From contig MKVH01000002.1 of the NCBI GenBank assembly GCA_001899175.1, positions 62,001 to 126,000 on the forward strand: a DNA stretch of 64,000 bases, written 5' to 3'. A program made the position numbers and the translations under genes. This document shows positions 35,643 to 43,674 of the stretch, in pieces. The notes below the pieces were generated by a model. The model ran no database searches. It had not been told where the DNA came from and worked only from the letters and a program-made list of their open reading frames with translations. This stretch comes from Candidatus Kapaibacterium thiocyanatum (GTDB lineage Bacteria; Bacteroidota; Ignavibacteria; Kapaibacteriales; Kapaibacteriaceae). Position 1 is the stretch's first letter, and the number at the start of each line of letters is the position of its first letter.

Positions 35643-35678
35643 AAAGGGCAGTCATCATGGTGGTGGCTGCCCTTTCTT
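35643..35678. terminator. Intrinsic terminator, probably bidirectional
   Basis: A 12-bp stem (AAAGGGCAGTCA / TGGCTGCCCTTT, one G-U pair) with a 9-nt loop is followed by CTTTCTT on the plus strand, and by TTTT-rich sequence on the minus strand. It separates the convergent lipoprotein and antiporter genes. Confidence 0.8.
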
Positions 35679-35710
35679 CGTTTCATGGAGTTCCGGAACG
35701 ACGTCCGTTC

Positions 35711-37936
35711 TCACCCATACATGCTGTTGATGAGCGCGGGATCTCCTACGAGAAGGAGGACGTCGCCGTCGAGAAGTTCGAGCGATGAATCAGGATTGAG
35801 GATGCGCTCGCCGGCCCGTTCCACGCCGATGACGAGCGTCTTGGCTTTCTCGCGGATGCCCGACGTCCGTATCGTCTTCGACAGCAGTTGCGACCCGGCG
35901 GTGACCGGCAGCTTCAGCATTTTCAGCGTCGGCTGAGCCACATGATCCTGTTCCATGACGGCGGAATCGAAGGCGTCTTTCAGCGAGGCGATCTGCTCGT
36001 CCGTTCCCACGACCGTCAGCCGGTCGCCGGGATAGAGGTATTCCTTGCCACCCGGTATCGTGATGATCCTGCTTCCCCGTTCCAGCATGGCGATGTTCAC
36101 ACCGAAGCGTTCGCGGAACTTCAGTTCATCCAGGGTCTGTCCCACGATGGAGAGTTCGGGTGTGACGACGAAGTGCGACATGTCGGCATCCCATGGCGTC
36201 GTGCTCGGGAAGAGATCGTTGCCCTGTTCCTGCTCACGTTCGTTCAGGTTGGAGATGAATCGTGCTTCGACCCAGTCGTAGAACGATTGCAGCTTCTTCG
36301 ACAGGATGAGGATGGCGAGGGAGAAGACGATGGCGATGGCGGCGATGGCGATCCACGTCGAGAAGGACTGGGCGAGGAAGAAGCAGACGAGTATGGCCGC
36401 GAGAACGAGTCTGAGAATCTCCATCATCACGATAGGTCCGTGGCTGAACGATCCCTGCTTCCACAGGTCGGACGTCGCCCTGGTCCTGATGTTCCGGACC
36501 GCGAGTGCCCACAGGAACGGCGCCATGAGCAGGAGCGATACCGTCGTACCGACGATCGTACCGGCCATGCCTTCGCCGAAGGACCCGACGACGAAGCCGC
36601 GCAGATACATGGACGAGAACAGGATGATGGCGACGATGATGACGGAATAGATGGCGATGTTGAAGATGTAGGTTTTTATCAGCGACTTCCATTCCGCCGA
36701 GACGGAAACGAGCTGCGCACCCGTACGGTAGTGATTCAGGCGTTCCACCCAGGAGGTGGGAAGCATCCCTTCGATGCGCTGGGACAACGGATCGGAGAGC
36801 CGGATCATATAGGGCGTCGTCAGTGTCGTGATGGCCGACACGGCGATGGCCACGGGATAGAGGAAGTCGCTCGTCACACCGAGCGTCAGGCCGAGGCCCG
36901 CGATGATGAAGGAGAATTCGCCGATCTGCGATACGCTCATGCCGGACTGGATCGACGTCTTCAGCGACTGTCCCGATATGAGGGCGCCACCGCCCGTACT
37001 GATGATCTTGCCGACGATCGTGACGGCCGTGATGATGAGTACCGGACCGATGTGCGCCACGATCATCGCCGGATCGATCAGCATGCCGACGGAGACGAAG
37101 AAGACGGCGCCGAACAGGTTCTTGACGGGCTGGACGAGATGTTCGATACGTTCTGCCTGTGTGGTTTCGGCGAGGATCGATCCCATGACGAAGGCACCGA
37201 GAGCAGGGGAGAAGCCCACCTTCGTCGCGAGGATCACCATCAGCAGGCAGAAGGCGATGGAAACGACGAGCATCGTCTCGTCGTTCATCAGGTTCTTCGC
37301 CTTCTTCAGCCACGTCGGGATCAGGAATATTCCACCGAGGAACCACAGGATCAGGAAGAAGAACAGCTCGGCGACGGACGTCAGCATGGCCCATCCTTCG
37401 AACTGCCTGCTCACCGCCAGGGTCGACAGCAGGACCATGAGGACGATGGCGATAAGATCCTCCACGATCAGCACACCGAAGACCAGCTTCGCGAAATGCT
37501 TCGACTTCAGTCCCAGTTCTTCGAAGGCCTTGATGATGATCGTCGTCGAGGAGATCGCCAGCAGTCCACCGAGGAAGATGCTGTCCATCGTCGACCATCC
37601 CATCAGCATTCCCGTCGCGAAGCCGACGGTCATCATCACGGCGGCTTCCACGATGGCCATCACGGAGGCCGAGCCACCGACCTTCACCAGCTTCTTGAAA
37701 CTGAATTCCAGACCGAGACTGAAGAGCAGGAAAATGACGCCGATCTCACCCCAGATGTTGATGCTCCCGATGTCGATGACGGTGGGTAGCAGTGAGACGT
37801 GCGGTCCTACCAGCAAGCCGGCGACGATATAGCCGAGCACGACGGGTTGTTTGATCTTCTTGAAGACAAGGGTCGTTATTCCCGCCGCAGCCAGGATCAA
37901 TCCGAGATCGGAAATCAGTGCCGGTAGATGGACCAT
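35711..37936 (-). CDS. CPA2 cation:proton antiporter with two TrkA-C domains (Kef-like)
   Basis: A 741-residue protein with about twelve membrane helices of the Na+/H+ exchanger fold in residues 1-400, a second hydrophobic block at about 425-560, and two RCK/TrkA-C domains at the C-terminus (LSIVGQTLDELKFRERFGV with PGDRLTVVG, and GSQLLSKTIRTSGI with DGDVLLLVGD). The ligand-binding TrkA-N domain is absent. K+ or Na+ efflux in exchange for protons is expected. It stands alone, convergent with the lipoprotein gene, and downstream of tRNA-Pro on the same strand. Confidence 0.88.
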   Translation of the reverse strand: MVHLPALISDLGLILAAAGITTLVFKKIKQPVVLGYIVAGLLVGPHVSLLPTVIDIGSINIWGEIGVIFLLFSLGLEFSFKKLVKVGGSASVMAIVEAAVMMTVGFATGMLMGWSTMDSIFLGGLLAISSTTIIIKAFEELGLKSKHFAKLVFGVLIVEDLIAIVLMVLLSTLAVSRQFEGWAMLTSVAELFFFLILWFLGGIFLIPTWLKKAKNLMNDETMLVVSIAFCLLMVILATKVGFSPALGAFVMGSILAETTQAERIEHLVQPVKNLFGAVFFVSVGMLIDPAMIVAHIGPVLIITAVTIVGKIISTGGGALISGQSLKTSIQSGMSVSQIGEFSFIIAGLGLTLGVTSDFLYPVAIAVSAITTLTTPYMIRLSDPLSQRIEGMLPTSWVERLNHYRTGAQLVSVSAEWKSLIKTYIFNIAIYSVIIVAIILFSSMYLRGFVVGSFGEGMAGTIVGTTVSLLLMAPFLWALAVRNIRTRATSDLWKQGSFSHGPIVMMEILRLVLAAILVCFFLAQSFSTWIAIAAIAIVFSLAILILSKKLQSFYDWVEARFISNLNEREQEQGNDLFPSTTPWDADMSHFVVTPELSIVGQTLDELKFRERFGVNIAMLERGSRIITIPGGKEYLYPGDRLTVVGTDEQIASLKDAFDSAVMEQDHVAQPTLKMLKLPVTAGSQLLSKTIRTSGIREKAKTLVIGVERAGERILNPDSSLELLDGDVLLLVGDPALINSMYG

Positions 37937-37974
37937 CGAATGCCATGTATCGTGATGGATGAAGTGTAATCGGG

Positions 37975-37990
37975 TGCAGGGTCCCCTGCA
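37975..37990. other. Short perfect hairpin between tRNA-Pro and antiporter gene
   Basis: TGCAGGG and CCCTGCA pair around a TC centre. Placed on the minus strand between tRNA-Pro and the antiporter start, it could end the tRNA transcript, though no U-tract follows. Confidence 0.3.
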
Positions 37991-38104
37991 GTGATCTTCC
38001 CGGTTGACGCTATCGAAGATCCGTCCATATCGCGGATCGTTACGCTGGAATACGTCGAGATGGAAGGTGACGTAGAGCGTGGAAACTCTATTGCGAGGAA
38101 AGGG

Positions 38105-38179
38105 TCGGGGTGGCAGGATTCGAACCTGCGGCCTTCTGCTCCCAAAGCAGACGCGCTAACCGGGCTGCGCTACACCCCG
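38105..38179 (-). tRNA. tRNA-Pro (UGG)
   Basis: A 75-nt cloverleaf on the minus strand. The acceptor CGGGGTG pairs with CACCCCG, the D-arm contains TAGCGCAGCCCGGTTAGCGC, and the anticodon stem TCTGC/GCAGA encloses TTTGGGA with anticodon TGG. The T-arm has GGTTCGAATCC. CCA is not encoded. Confidence 0.96.
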
Positions 38180-38190
38180 AAACAGGGGCG

Positions 38191-38198
38191 CAAAGATG
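38191..38198 (-). promoter_or_regulatory. Promoter -7 element CATCTTTG for tRNA-Pro
   Basis: On the minus strand this reads CATCTTTG, one base off TAnnTTTG, 11 nt before the tRNA 5' end. The position matches the promoter of tRNA-Val. Confidence 0.5.
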
Positions 38199-38244
38199 CT
38201 GAAAAAGCCCGAACGATAAAATCGCCGATTGATCAAAAAAAGGG

Positions 38245-38276
38245 TTGCGTTCGACTATATGGCTGTTGTATCTTCG
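38245..38276 (+). promoter_or_regulatory. Promoter (-33 TTG, -7 TATCTTCG) for a structured transcript
   Basis: TATCTTCG at 38269-38276 with a TTG 21 nt upstream at 38245. Transcription would begin near 38281, exactly at the foot of a GTTACC/GGTAAC hairpin. The nearest downstream gene begins at 38740. Confidence 0.5.
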
Positions 38277-38280
38277 TACT

Positions 38281-38401
38281 GTTACCGATTGGTAACCGCT
38301 GTCACCGCGGTACGGAACATATCCGAATCGCAGTGAAAGTGAAAGGTGAGAAGGGGAGTGCCCCTAGACGAGTGGTGACGTCTAGGGGTATCTCACATTT
38401 A
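38281..38401 (+). ncRNA. Candidate structured leader or small RNA with competing hairpins
   Basis: From the predicted start at 38281 the sequence can form: a hairpin GTTACC-gatt-GGTAAC (38281-38296); a hairpin ACCGC/GCGGT partly competing with it (38295-38311); AGGGG-agtg-CCCCT (38352-38365); and a 10-bp stem CCCCTAGACG/CGTCTAGGGG with an 8-nt loop (38361-38388). The last two share bases 38361-38365 and cannot coexist. An outer helix AAAGGTGAGA/TCTCACATTT (38342-38351 with 38391-38400, one mismatch) encloses both. No known riboswitch, 6S, SRP or tmRNA signature is recognised. Confidence 0.4.
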
Positions 38402-38651
38402 GGGCCTTCCTCACGCCAGAACCCGCCCGTGCCGATCCCCCCTGGACATCGTTCCCGTTATCTTCGAGATTTCATGGCAAGCGTGGTTCATCATGCGGAA
38501 CCTGACGTTCCCCGTGGCAGAATGTTCCCGCCGCGGTGACACCCGTTCATCGTACGGACCAAATGGGACCATGTCGAATGGTATCCGGATGACCCGTTTC
38601 CGGTGGATGGGGGAACCTTCCGTGCGATCATGCCCCGGGGAACGGTGTGGC

Positions 38652-38670
38652 CTTGACCTATTCTTGACCT
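38652..38670 (+). promoter_or_regulatory. Direct repeat CTTGACCT x2, 11-bp period, overlapping a weak -7 element
   Basis: CTTGACCT occurs at 38652-38659 and again at 38663-38670, one helical turn apart. TATTCTTG at 38659-38666 is one base from TAnnTTTG. Together they suggest a regulated promoter for the amidohydrolase gene, with a leader of about 70 nt. Confidence 0.35.
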
Positions 38671-38715
38671 GATGCCCTGGCATATCGCCATAAGCTCGAA
38701 GGCCCTTCGTATTTT

Positions 38716-38734
38716 CCGGATTCCCAATCCGGAG
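38716..38734 (+). promoter_or_regulatory. Hairpin covering the ribosome-binding site of the amidohydrolase gene
   Basis: CCGGATT (38716-38722) and AATCCGG (38726-38732) form a perfect 7-bp stem with a 3-nt loop. The Shine-Dalgarno GGAG (38731-38734), 5 nt before the ATG at 38740, has its first two bases in the right arm, so folding would hinder initiation. Confidence 0.45.
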
Positions 38735-38739
38735 AATCG

Positions 38740-40038
38740 ATGCGTCGTTCATGGCTCCCTCTGCTTCTTGCCCTGATCCTGCCCGCTCTGCCCGTCGTTG
38801 CCGGCGAAGAGATTCCGGGCGCACCGCAGAAACAACCGATCGCCCTCGTCAATGCCGTCATCCATACCGTCGCCAACGGTACGATCCCGCATGGGACGGT
38901 CGTGTTCGACAATGGACGTATCACGGCAGTAGGTGATGCCGTCACGCCACCGTCCAATGCACGCGTGATCGACTGCGAAGGGAAGCATGTCTATCCCGGT
39001 TTCATCACGGCAAGTACGATCCTGGGACTATCCGAAATCGATGCCGTGCGCTCCACGCGCGACTTCTCCGAAGTTGGGACCATCAATCCGAACGTCCGTG
39101 CGGAAACGGCCTACAATCCCGATTCCGAGATCATACCGACGGTGCGCAGCAACGGCATCCTCATCGCCAACGTGACACCGGGTGGCGGCCTGATCGCCGG
39201 CATGGCATCCGTCATGCGTCTCGACGGCTGGACGCGCGAAGACATCGCCATCAAGCCCCGTGCGGCCATGGTGATGAACTGGCCTGCGATGGACGTGGCC
39301 ACCGGCTGGTGGGTACGCAAGAGCGCGGAAGAACAGCAGAAGGAGATCGACAAGGACTTCCGCGAGGTCTACAGGGTGTTCGATGAAGCACGGGCCTATT
39401 CGCAGATGGCGCAGGCACGTGTGGACACCAACCGCCGCGACATCAGGATGGAAGCCATGAGGGCCATCTTCGAGGACTCGCTTCCGGTCATCGTCTACGT
39501 CACGACGCGGCGGCAGATCGAGGCCACGCTGGACTTCGCGAAGCACTACGGTCTGCGCCTCATCCTCGCCGGTGCCGAAGACATCGGTCTCGTGCTGCCG
39601 CAGCTCCAGCGTGCCGGCGTATCGGTCATCATCCCGCGCGTCCATGCATTGCCGCGACATGACGAGGATGCCTACGACGCACCGTATGCGTTGCCTGCAC
39701 TGCTCGCACGCAACAACATTCCCTTCGCCTTCTCCGAGTTCGGCACATGGCAGCAGCGCAACCTGCCCTTCCATGCCGGTACCGCGGTAGCCTTCGGGCT
39801 CTCCGAAGCCGACGCCGAGCGCTCGCTCACGCTCGTGCCCGCACGCATGCTCGGGATCGACGCATCGTACGGAAGTATCGAAACGGGCAAGTCGGCCACG
39901 CTTTTCGTGAGTGCCGGCAATGCGCTCGATGCCCTGACGAACAAGGTCGAACAGGCCTTCATCGATGGCCGCAGCGTCGATCTCTCCAATCGCCATATCC
40001 GTTTGTCGAAGAAGTATCGGGAGCGGTACAAGCAGTGA
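38740..40038 (+). CDS. Secreted amidohydrolase-like protein lacking the HxH metal motif
   Basis: The protein has 432 residues. A signal peptide (MRRSWLPLLLALILPALPVVAG) precedes an amidohydrolase fold related to imidazolonepropionase-type proteins: the beta-sandwich start (ALVNAVIHTVANGTI), a DCEGKHVYPGFI strand, and the closing sandwich (TGKSATLFVS). Where active members have a His-x-His after PGFID, this one reads PGFITASTILG, so the first two metal ligands are missing and it may not be a hydrolase. A GGAG 5 nt before the ATG lies partly inside a hairpin. Its stop overlaps the next gene's GTG. Confidence 0.8.
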   Translation: MRRSWLPLLLALILPALPVVAGEEIPGAPQKQPIALVNAVIHTVANGTIPHGTVVFDNGRITAVGDAVTPPSNARVIDCEGKHVYPGFITASTILGLSEIDAVRSTRDFSEVGTINPNVRAETAYNPDSEIIPTVRSNGILIANVTPGGGLIAGMASVMRLDGWTREDIAIKPRAAMVMNWPAMDVATGWWVRKSAEEQQKEIDKDFREVYRVFDEARAYSQMAQARVDTNRRDIRMEAMRAIFEDSLPVIVYVTTRRQIEATLDFAKHYGLRLILAGAEDIGLVLPQLQRAGVSVIIPRVHALPRHDEDAYDAPYALPALLARNNIPFAFSEFGTWQQRNLPFHAGTAVAFGLSEADAERSLTLVPARMLGIDASYGSIETGKSATLFVSAGNALDALTNKVEQAFIDGRSVDLSNRHIRLSKKYRERYKQ

Positions 40039-40931
40039 TCGCCGACGGTACGCTCCTGGAAGCACGGCAGGTCGAGATACCTGCGAGTGCGTTGTCGATG
40101 GCACGGCGTTCGCTCGAGGGCCAGAACCTGGCTCGTTTCGAGCACGTGACGCTGCACGAAATCACCTATGCCAGTCAAGGACTGAAGATCAAGGGGTGGC
40201 TGGCGCTGCCGCATGCGGGCCAGGCCTCGTATCCCGCGCTGATCTTCAATCGCGGAGGATCCGGTCCGCGTGGCGCGCTCAGCGCCGAAGGCGCCATGGC
40301 CTTCGCCGGACTCTATGCGTCGTGGGGCTACGTCTGCGTTGCCAGTAACTACAGGGGACTCGGTGGTAGTGACGGTACGGAGGAATGGGGCGCCGGTGAC
40401 GTCGACGACGCCCTGAACCTGCTTCCTCTGCTCGACTCGCTCGGCTACGTGGACCGTTCACGGATCGGCATCATCGGAGGCAGTCGTGGCGGAATGATGG
40501 CACTCATGATGCTGGCGAGGACGGACAGATTCCGGGCCGCCGTCACGTTCGGTGCGCCGTCGATGATCCATGCAGTGGATCAGTCGGCCTACATCCGAAA
40601 GACAATGCTGAAACATTTATCGCCGGAAGCAGACATACAGTTGGAAGCGGAACGTCGCTCTGCCGTCCTCTGGGCCGACAAGCTGAACAAGGCGACTCCG
40701 CTGCTGGTACTGCATGGGACAGGGGACAGAAGGGTGACACCCGAACATGGACTGCATCTTGGAATGGCATTGCAGGAATGTCTGCATCCATACAAACTGG
40801 TGATGTACGACAATGCCGATCATGTTCTTGCCGGTCGCAGGGAAGAATCCAACGCCGATATCCGCTGGTGGGTCGACCACTACGTGCGCGATGGAAGCCC
40901 GTTGCCCAGAGTCGGTCCGCATGGCGCCTGA
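40035..40931 (+). CDS. Alpha/beta hydrolase, S9 prolyl-oligopeptidase-like
   Basis: The protein has 298 residues. The catalytic triad is visible: nucleophile Ser in GGSRGG (about residue 153), Asp in GTGDRRV and His in DNADHVL near the C-terminus, in the order of the S9 peptidase/dienelactone hydrolase superfamily. The GTG at 40035 overlaps the previous TGA (GTGA), implying coupling; a downstream ATG at 40098 would cut into the N-terminal region. There is no signal peptide, so it is probably cytoplasmic, unlike its exported upstream partner. Peptide or ester substrate unknown. Confidence 0.82.
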   Translation: MIADGTLLEARQVEIPASALSMARRSLEGQNLARFEHVTLHEITYASQGLKIKGWLALPHAGQASYPALIFNRGGSGPRGALSAEGAMAFAGLYASWGYVCVASNYRGLGGSDGTEEWGAGDVDDALNLLPLLDSLGYVDRSRIGIIGGSRGGMMALMMLARTDRFRAAVTFGAPSMIHAVDQSAYIRKTMLKHLSPEADIQLEAERRSAVLWADKLNKATPLLVLHGTGDRRVTPEHGLHLGMALQECLHPYKLVMYDNADHVLAGRREESNADIRWWVDHYVRDGSPLPRVGPHGA

Positions 40932-40970
40932 TCCCGTTTGTCGATTCACCGTTAGGAAAGAGAGAAGAGA

Positions 40971-43025
40971 ATGCCCTTGATTCTGATTGCGATGCTGGTC
41001 CTGGTCACGGCGGCATCGGCGCAACATCCCGTCGAAGGCAAGAGTGCCTATCACGATGCCTTCTTCCTCGACCCCCATCTTCGTGAAGCGGTGATGCCAA
41101 TGCATCCTCCCGCGCTCGTCTCCACCGCATTCCCGCACAAGGAATTGCAGGAACGCATCGACGTCATCTCCTATGACATCAAGCTCGACTGGTACTATGC
41201 ACTGACGACGCCCTCCGTGTTGCGCGGTCAGCGCAAGGCCACGGGCCACGTCCATGCGCGTATCCGCAGTATGGTGAACGGTCTCGATACGCTCGTGCTC
41301 GATGCCATTGCCCTGACCGTGGATAGCGTGTTCGTGGGTGGTGAACGAGTGCCGTTCTCCGGCAGCGTCACGGTATTGCGCATTCCGCTTCCTGTGGCGG
41401 TCGCTGCAGACGACACGATCGATGTCGACGTCCATTACGCCATCCGCACGTCGGACAGGGCCTTCTACGCATTCTCCCAGGAGGATGCGAACCAGTTGTC
41501 CCTGCCTCATCCCATCGCCTTCACGTTCAACGAACCCGAAGACGCACGACGCTGGCTTCCGTGTCACGACGTACCGTCGGACAAGGCGCTGTTCACCGTC
41601 GACGTCCGTGTTCCCGCTGGTTTGACCGTAGTGTCCAATGGTACGCCGCAACGCACGCTGAGCGACGGCGATACGGCGTCGTGGCAGTCATGGCATCATC
41701 CGCTGCCGATGCCGACCTATCTCTTCGCCGTCAATGCATCCGACTATGTGTCGTACGATCAGGTCTATCGCCGCATGTTCGGTGGCGAGGTGCCGATCTA
41801 CAACTATCATTGGGGAATGGACGATAACGGAGTGTTCTTCAATGCGCGCAATGCCCTGCGCAACATTCCCCGCATGTTCGAAGCCTTTGAGGACAAGTAC
41901 GGCGAATATCCGTTCCCGACCTATGGCCACGTGACAGTGGCGCCGATCCAGTTCGGCGGCATGGAGCACCAGAGCATGTCCACCATCAACCGCCGATGGC
42001 TGATGGGCGACGTCGAAACGGGCTATGCCCACGAGCTGGCCCATCAATGGTTCGGAGACATGGTGACGTGCGAAACGTGGGGCGACATCTGGCTGAACGA
42101 AGGCGGCGCGTCGTTCTCCGAAGCGGTATGGCTCGGATTCAGCGAAGGACCGGAAGGCTATCGCCGCCTGCTGGCGGATCGCCGCAACGTCTACATGAGG
42201 AACGGTCTTGCCGAACCGCCCGTCTACGACATTCCGATGGCGACGCTGTTCAACGAAGCCACGACCTATTGCAAGTCCGGCTGGGTCTACCATATGATGC
42301 GTCGTATGGTGGGGGACAACGCGTTCTTCCCGGCGATTCGCATCTATCTCCAACGCCATCGTCTGTCCACCGCCCAGACGGCCGATCTGCTCGAAACCAT
42401 GCAGGGAAGGATTCCGTCCGCTGTCGTACCGTGGGAAACGTTCTTCGATCAATGGCTGGTGAAGGCCGGCCATCCCGTCTTCGTCGCCGATGCCGTGCAG
42501 AACTGGCTGGCGGATGGACAGTACGTCACCATCGTCACGGTGGCCCAGACGCAGCAGGCGGACAACGTGCCGAATCCCTTCATCGTTCCGTTGACGATCC
42601 GTCTGTACGGACAAGGACAGACCAAGGACACGACCGTTTTGATGTCGACGTCGAACTTCCAGGTCGATATCGCCTCGGCCTTCGTGATCGATTCCGTCCA
42701 GCTCGATCCCGACGACGATCTGCTCTGCGAGAAAACCGTCAATACTGTCTCGTCCGTCGAGGGTGATGATGCGGTAGCCACGGCCACCTTACGACTGACC
42801 GGAAGCCATCCTGTCGAACACGGTATGCCCGCGCAGTTCGTCGTCGAAGGGGCTGCGGTCACGCTGCAGGTCGTGGATGCGATGGGACGCCAGGTCTTCG
42901 CTCACGATGCGGTGCCGGGTATCGTTACGGTACCGACGTCGACGATGGTACCGGGCCTGTATGTTGCCCGTCTCGTATCCTCGAAGTCCGAACCCGTATC
43001 GACCGTCACCTTTATCGTACGCTGA
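40971..43025 (+). CDS. Secreted M1-family metallopeptidase with T9SS sorting domain
   Basis: The protein has 684 residues. Signal peptide MPLILIAMLVLVTAASAQ, then an M1 aminopeptidase: the exopeptidase motif FGGMEHQSM (328-336), a variant of GAMEN, the zinc site HELAHQW (354-360) and the third ligand Glu377 in WLNEGGASF. The C-terminal 80 residues form a T9SS type-A sorting domain (LQVVDAMGRQVF, PGLYVARLVS). It should act on peptides outside the cell. A purine-rich ribosome-binding site (AGGAAAGAGAGAAGAG) precedes the ATG. The following pdxH starts 1 nt after the stop. Confidence 0.9.
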   Translation: MPLILIAMLVLVTAASAQHPVEGKSAYHDAFFLDPHLREAVMPMHPPALVSTAFPHKELQERIDVISYDIKLDWYYALTTPSVLRGQRKATGHVHARIRSMVNGLDTLVLDAIALTVDSVFVGGERVPFSGSVTVLRIPLPVAVAADDTIDVDVHYAIRTSDRAFYAFSQEDANQLSLPHPIAFTFNEPEDARRWLPCHDVPSDKALFTVDVRVPAGLTVVSNGTPQRTLSDGDTASWQSWHHPLPMPTYLFAVNASDYVSYDQVYRRMFGGEVPIYNYHWGMDDNGVFFNARNALRNIPRMFEAFEDKYGEYPFPTYGHVTVAPIQFGGMEHQSMSTINRRWLMGDVETGYAHELAHQWFGDMVTCETWGDIWLNEGGASFSEAVWLGFSEGPEGYRRLLADRRNVYMRNGLAEPPVYDIPMATLFNEATTYCKSGWVYHMMRRMVGDNAFFPAIRIYLQRHRLSTAQTADLLETMQGRIPSAVVPWETFFDQWLVKAGHPVFVADAVQNWLADGQYVTIVTVAQTQQADNVPNPFIVPLTIRLYGQGQTKDTTVLMSTSNFQVDIASAFVIDSVQLDPDDDLLCEKTVNTVSSVEGDDAVATATLRLTGSHPVEHGMPAQFVVEGAAVTLQVVDAMGRQVFAHDAVPGIVTVPTSTMVPGLYVARLVSSKSEPVSTVTFIVR

Positions 43026-43026
43026 C

Positions 43027-43674
43027 ATGAATCCGGATAAGCAGACGTTGCACGCCATCCGCACGGACTACAGCCGTGCGGAACTCGCCGAAGCCTCCGT
43101 GGCATCGGACCCGTTCGTCCAGTTCGGACGCTGGATCGACGAAGCCATCGCGGCCCAGGTCGCCGAGCCCACGGCCATGGTACTGTCCACGGTGGACGAT
43201 GCAGGACGTCCCGCGTCGCGCGTGGTGTTGCTCAAGGGCATCGTGGATGGTGGACTGCGGTTCTATACGAACTATGCGAGCAGGAAGGGGCGGCATCTTC
43301 TGACCAACCCTAGTGCGTCGCTCCTGTTCTTCTGGCCCGAGCTGGAGCGGCAGGTCCGCGTCGAGGGAGTCACGCGGCGTCTGTCGGAAGAAGAATCCTT
43401 CGACTACTTCTCGAGTCGTCCGCTGGAAAGCAGGATCGGTGCCTGGGCATCGGCACAGAGCACCGTCACGACCCGCGCCGACCTCGAACGTACCTACCGC
43501 GAGCTCAGCGAGCGCTTCGCCGATGGCAACGTTCCGCTCCCGCCGACATGGGGCGGATATGCCCTCCATCCCGATAGACTCGAATTCTGGCAGGGGCGTC
43601 CCTCACGCATGCACGACCGTATCCAATATCGCCTGGACCACGACGCATGGATCATCGAACGACTATCGCCATAG
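43027..43674 (+). CDS. pdxH: Pyridoxamine 5'-phosphate oxidase
   Basis: The protein has 215 residues. FMN enzyme that oxidises pyridoxamine or pyridoxine phosphate to PLP. Landmarks: DPFVQFGRWIDEAI, RVVLLKGIVDGGLRFYTNYASRKG (FMN and substrate binding), SRIGAWASAQS, and the closing WQGRPSRMHDRIQY with the substrate-binding Arg and His. Length matches the family. It begins 1 nt after the M1 peptidase stop and overlaps the next gene by 28 nt. Confidence 0.95.
   Translation: MNPDKQTLHAIRTDYSRAELAEASVASDPFVQFGRWIDEAIAAQVAEPTAMVLSTVDDAGRPASRVVLLKGIVDGGLRFYTNYASRKGRHLLTNPSASLLFFWPELERQVRVEGVTRRLSEEESFDYFSSRPLESRIGAWASAQSTVTTRADLERTYRELSERFADGNVPLPPTWGGYALHPDRLEFWQGRPSRMHDRIQYRLDHDAWIIERLSP

Larger units (their letters stand above)
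38180..38739. other. 560-nt intergenic region with promoter-linked RNA structures, no gene
   Basis: No convincing coding sequence is present on either strand: the open frames are short, lack family resemblance and run antisense through the tRNA. The region holds the tRNA-Pro promoter, a plus-strand promoter at 38245-38276, a set of hairpins from 38281 to 38400, a 240-nt featureless stretch, a pair of direct repeats with a weak -7 element near 38652-38670, and a hairpin covering the ribosome-binding site of the amidohydrolase gene. Confidence 0.6.

Noticed and set aside
35888-37789. 633-codon open frame opposite the antiporter
   Set aside because: Dominated by charged D/E/H/R residues, the complement of hydrophobic codons; no start signals.
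38281-38401. Known RNA classes (6S, tmRNA, SRP RNA, RNase P, common riboswitches)
   Set aside because: Length, conserved motifs and pairing pattern do not match any of these as far as I can read.
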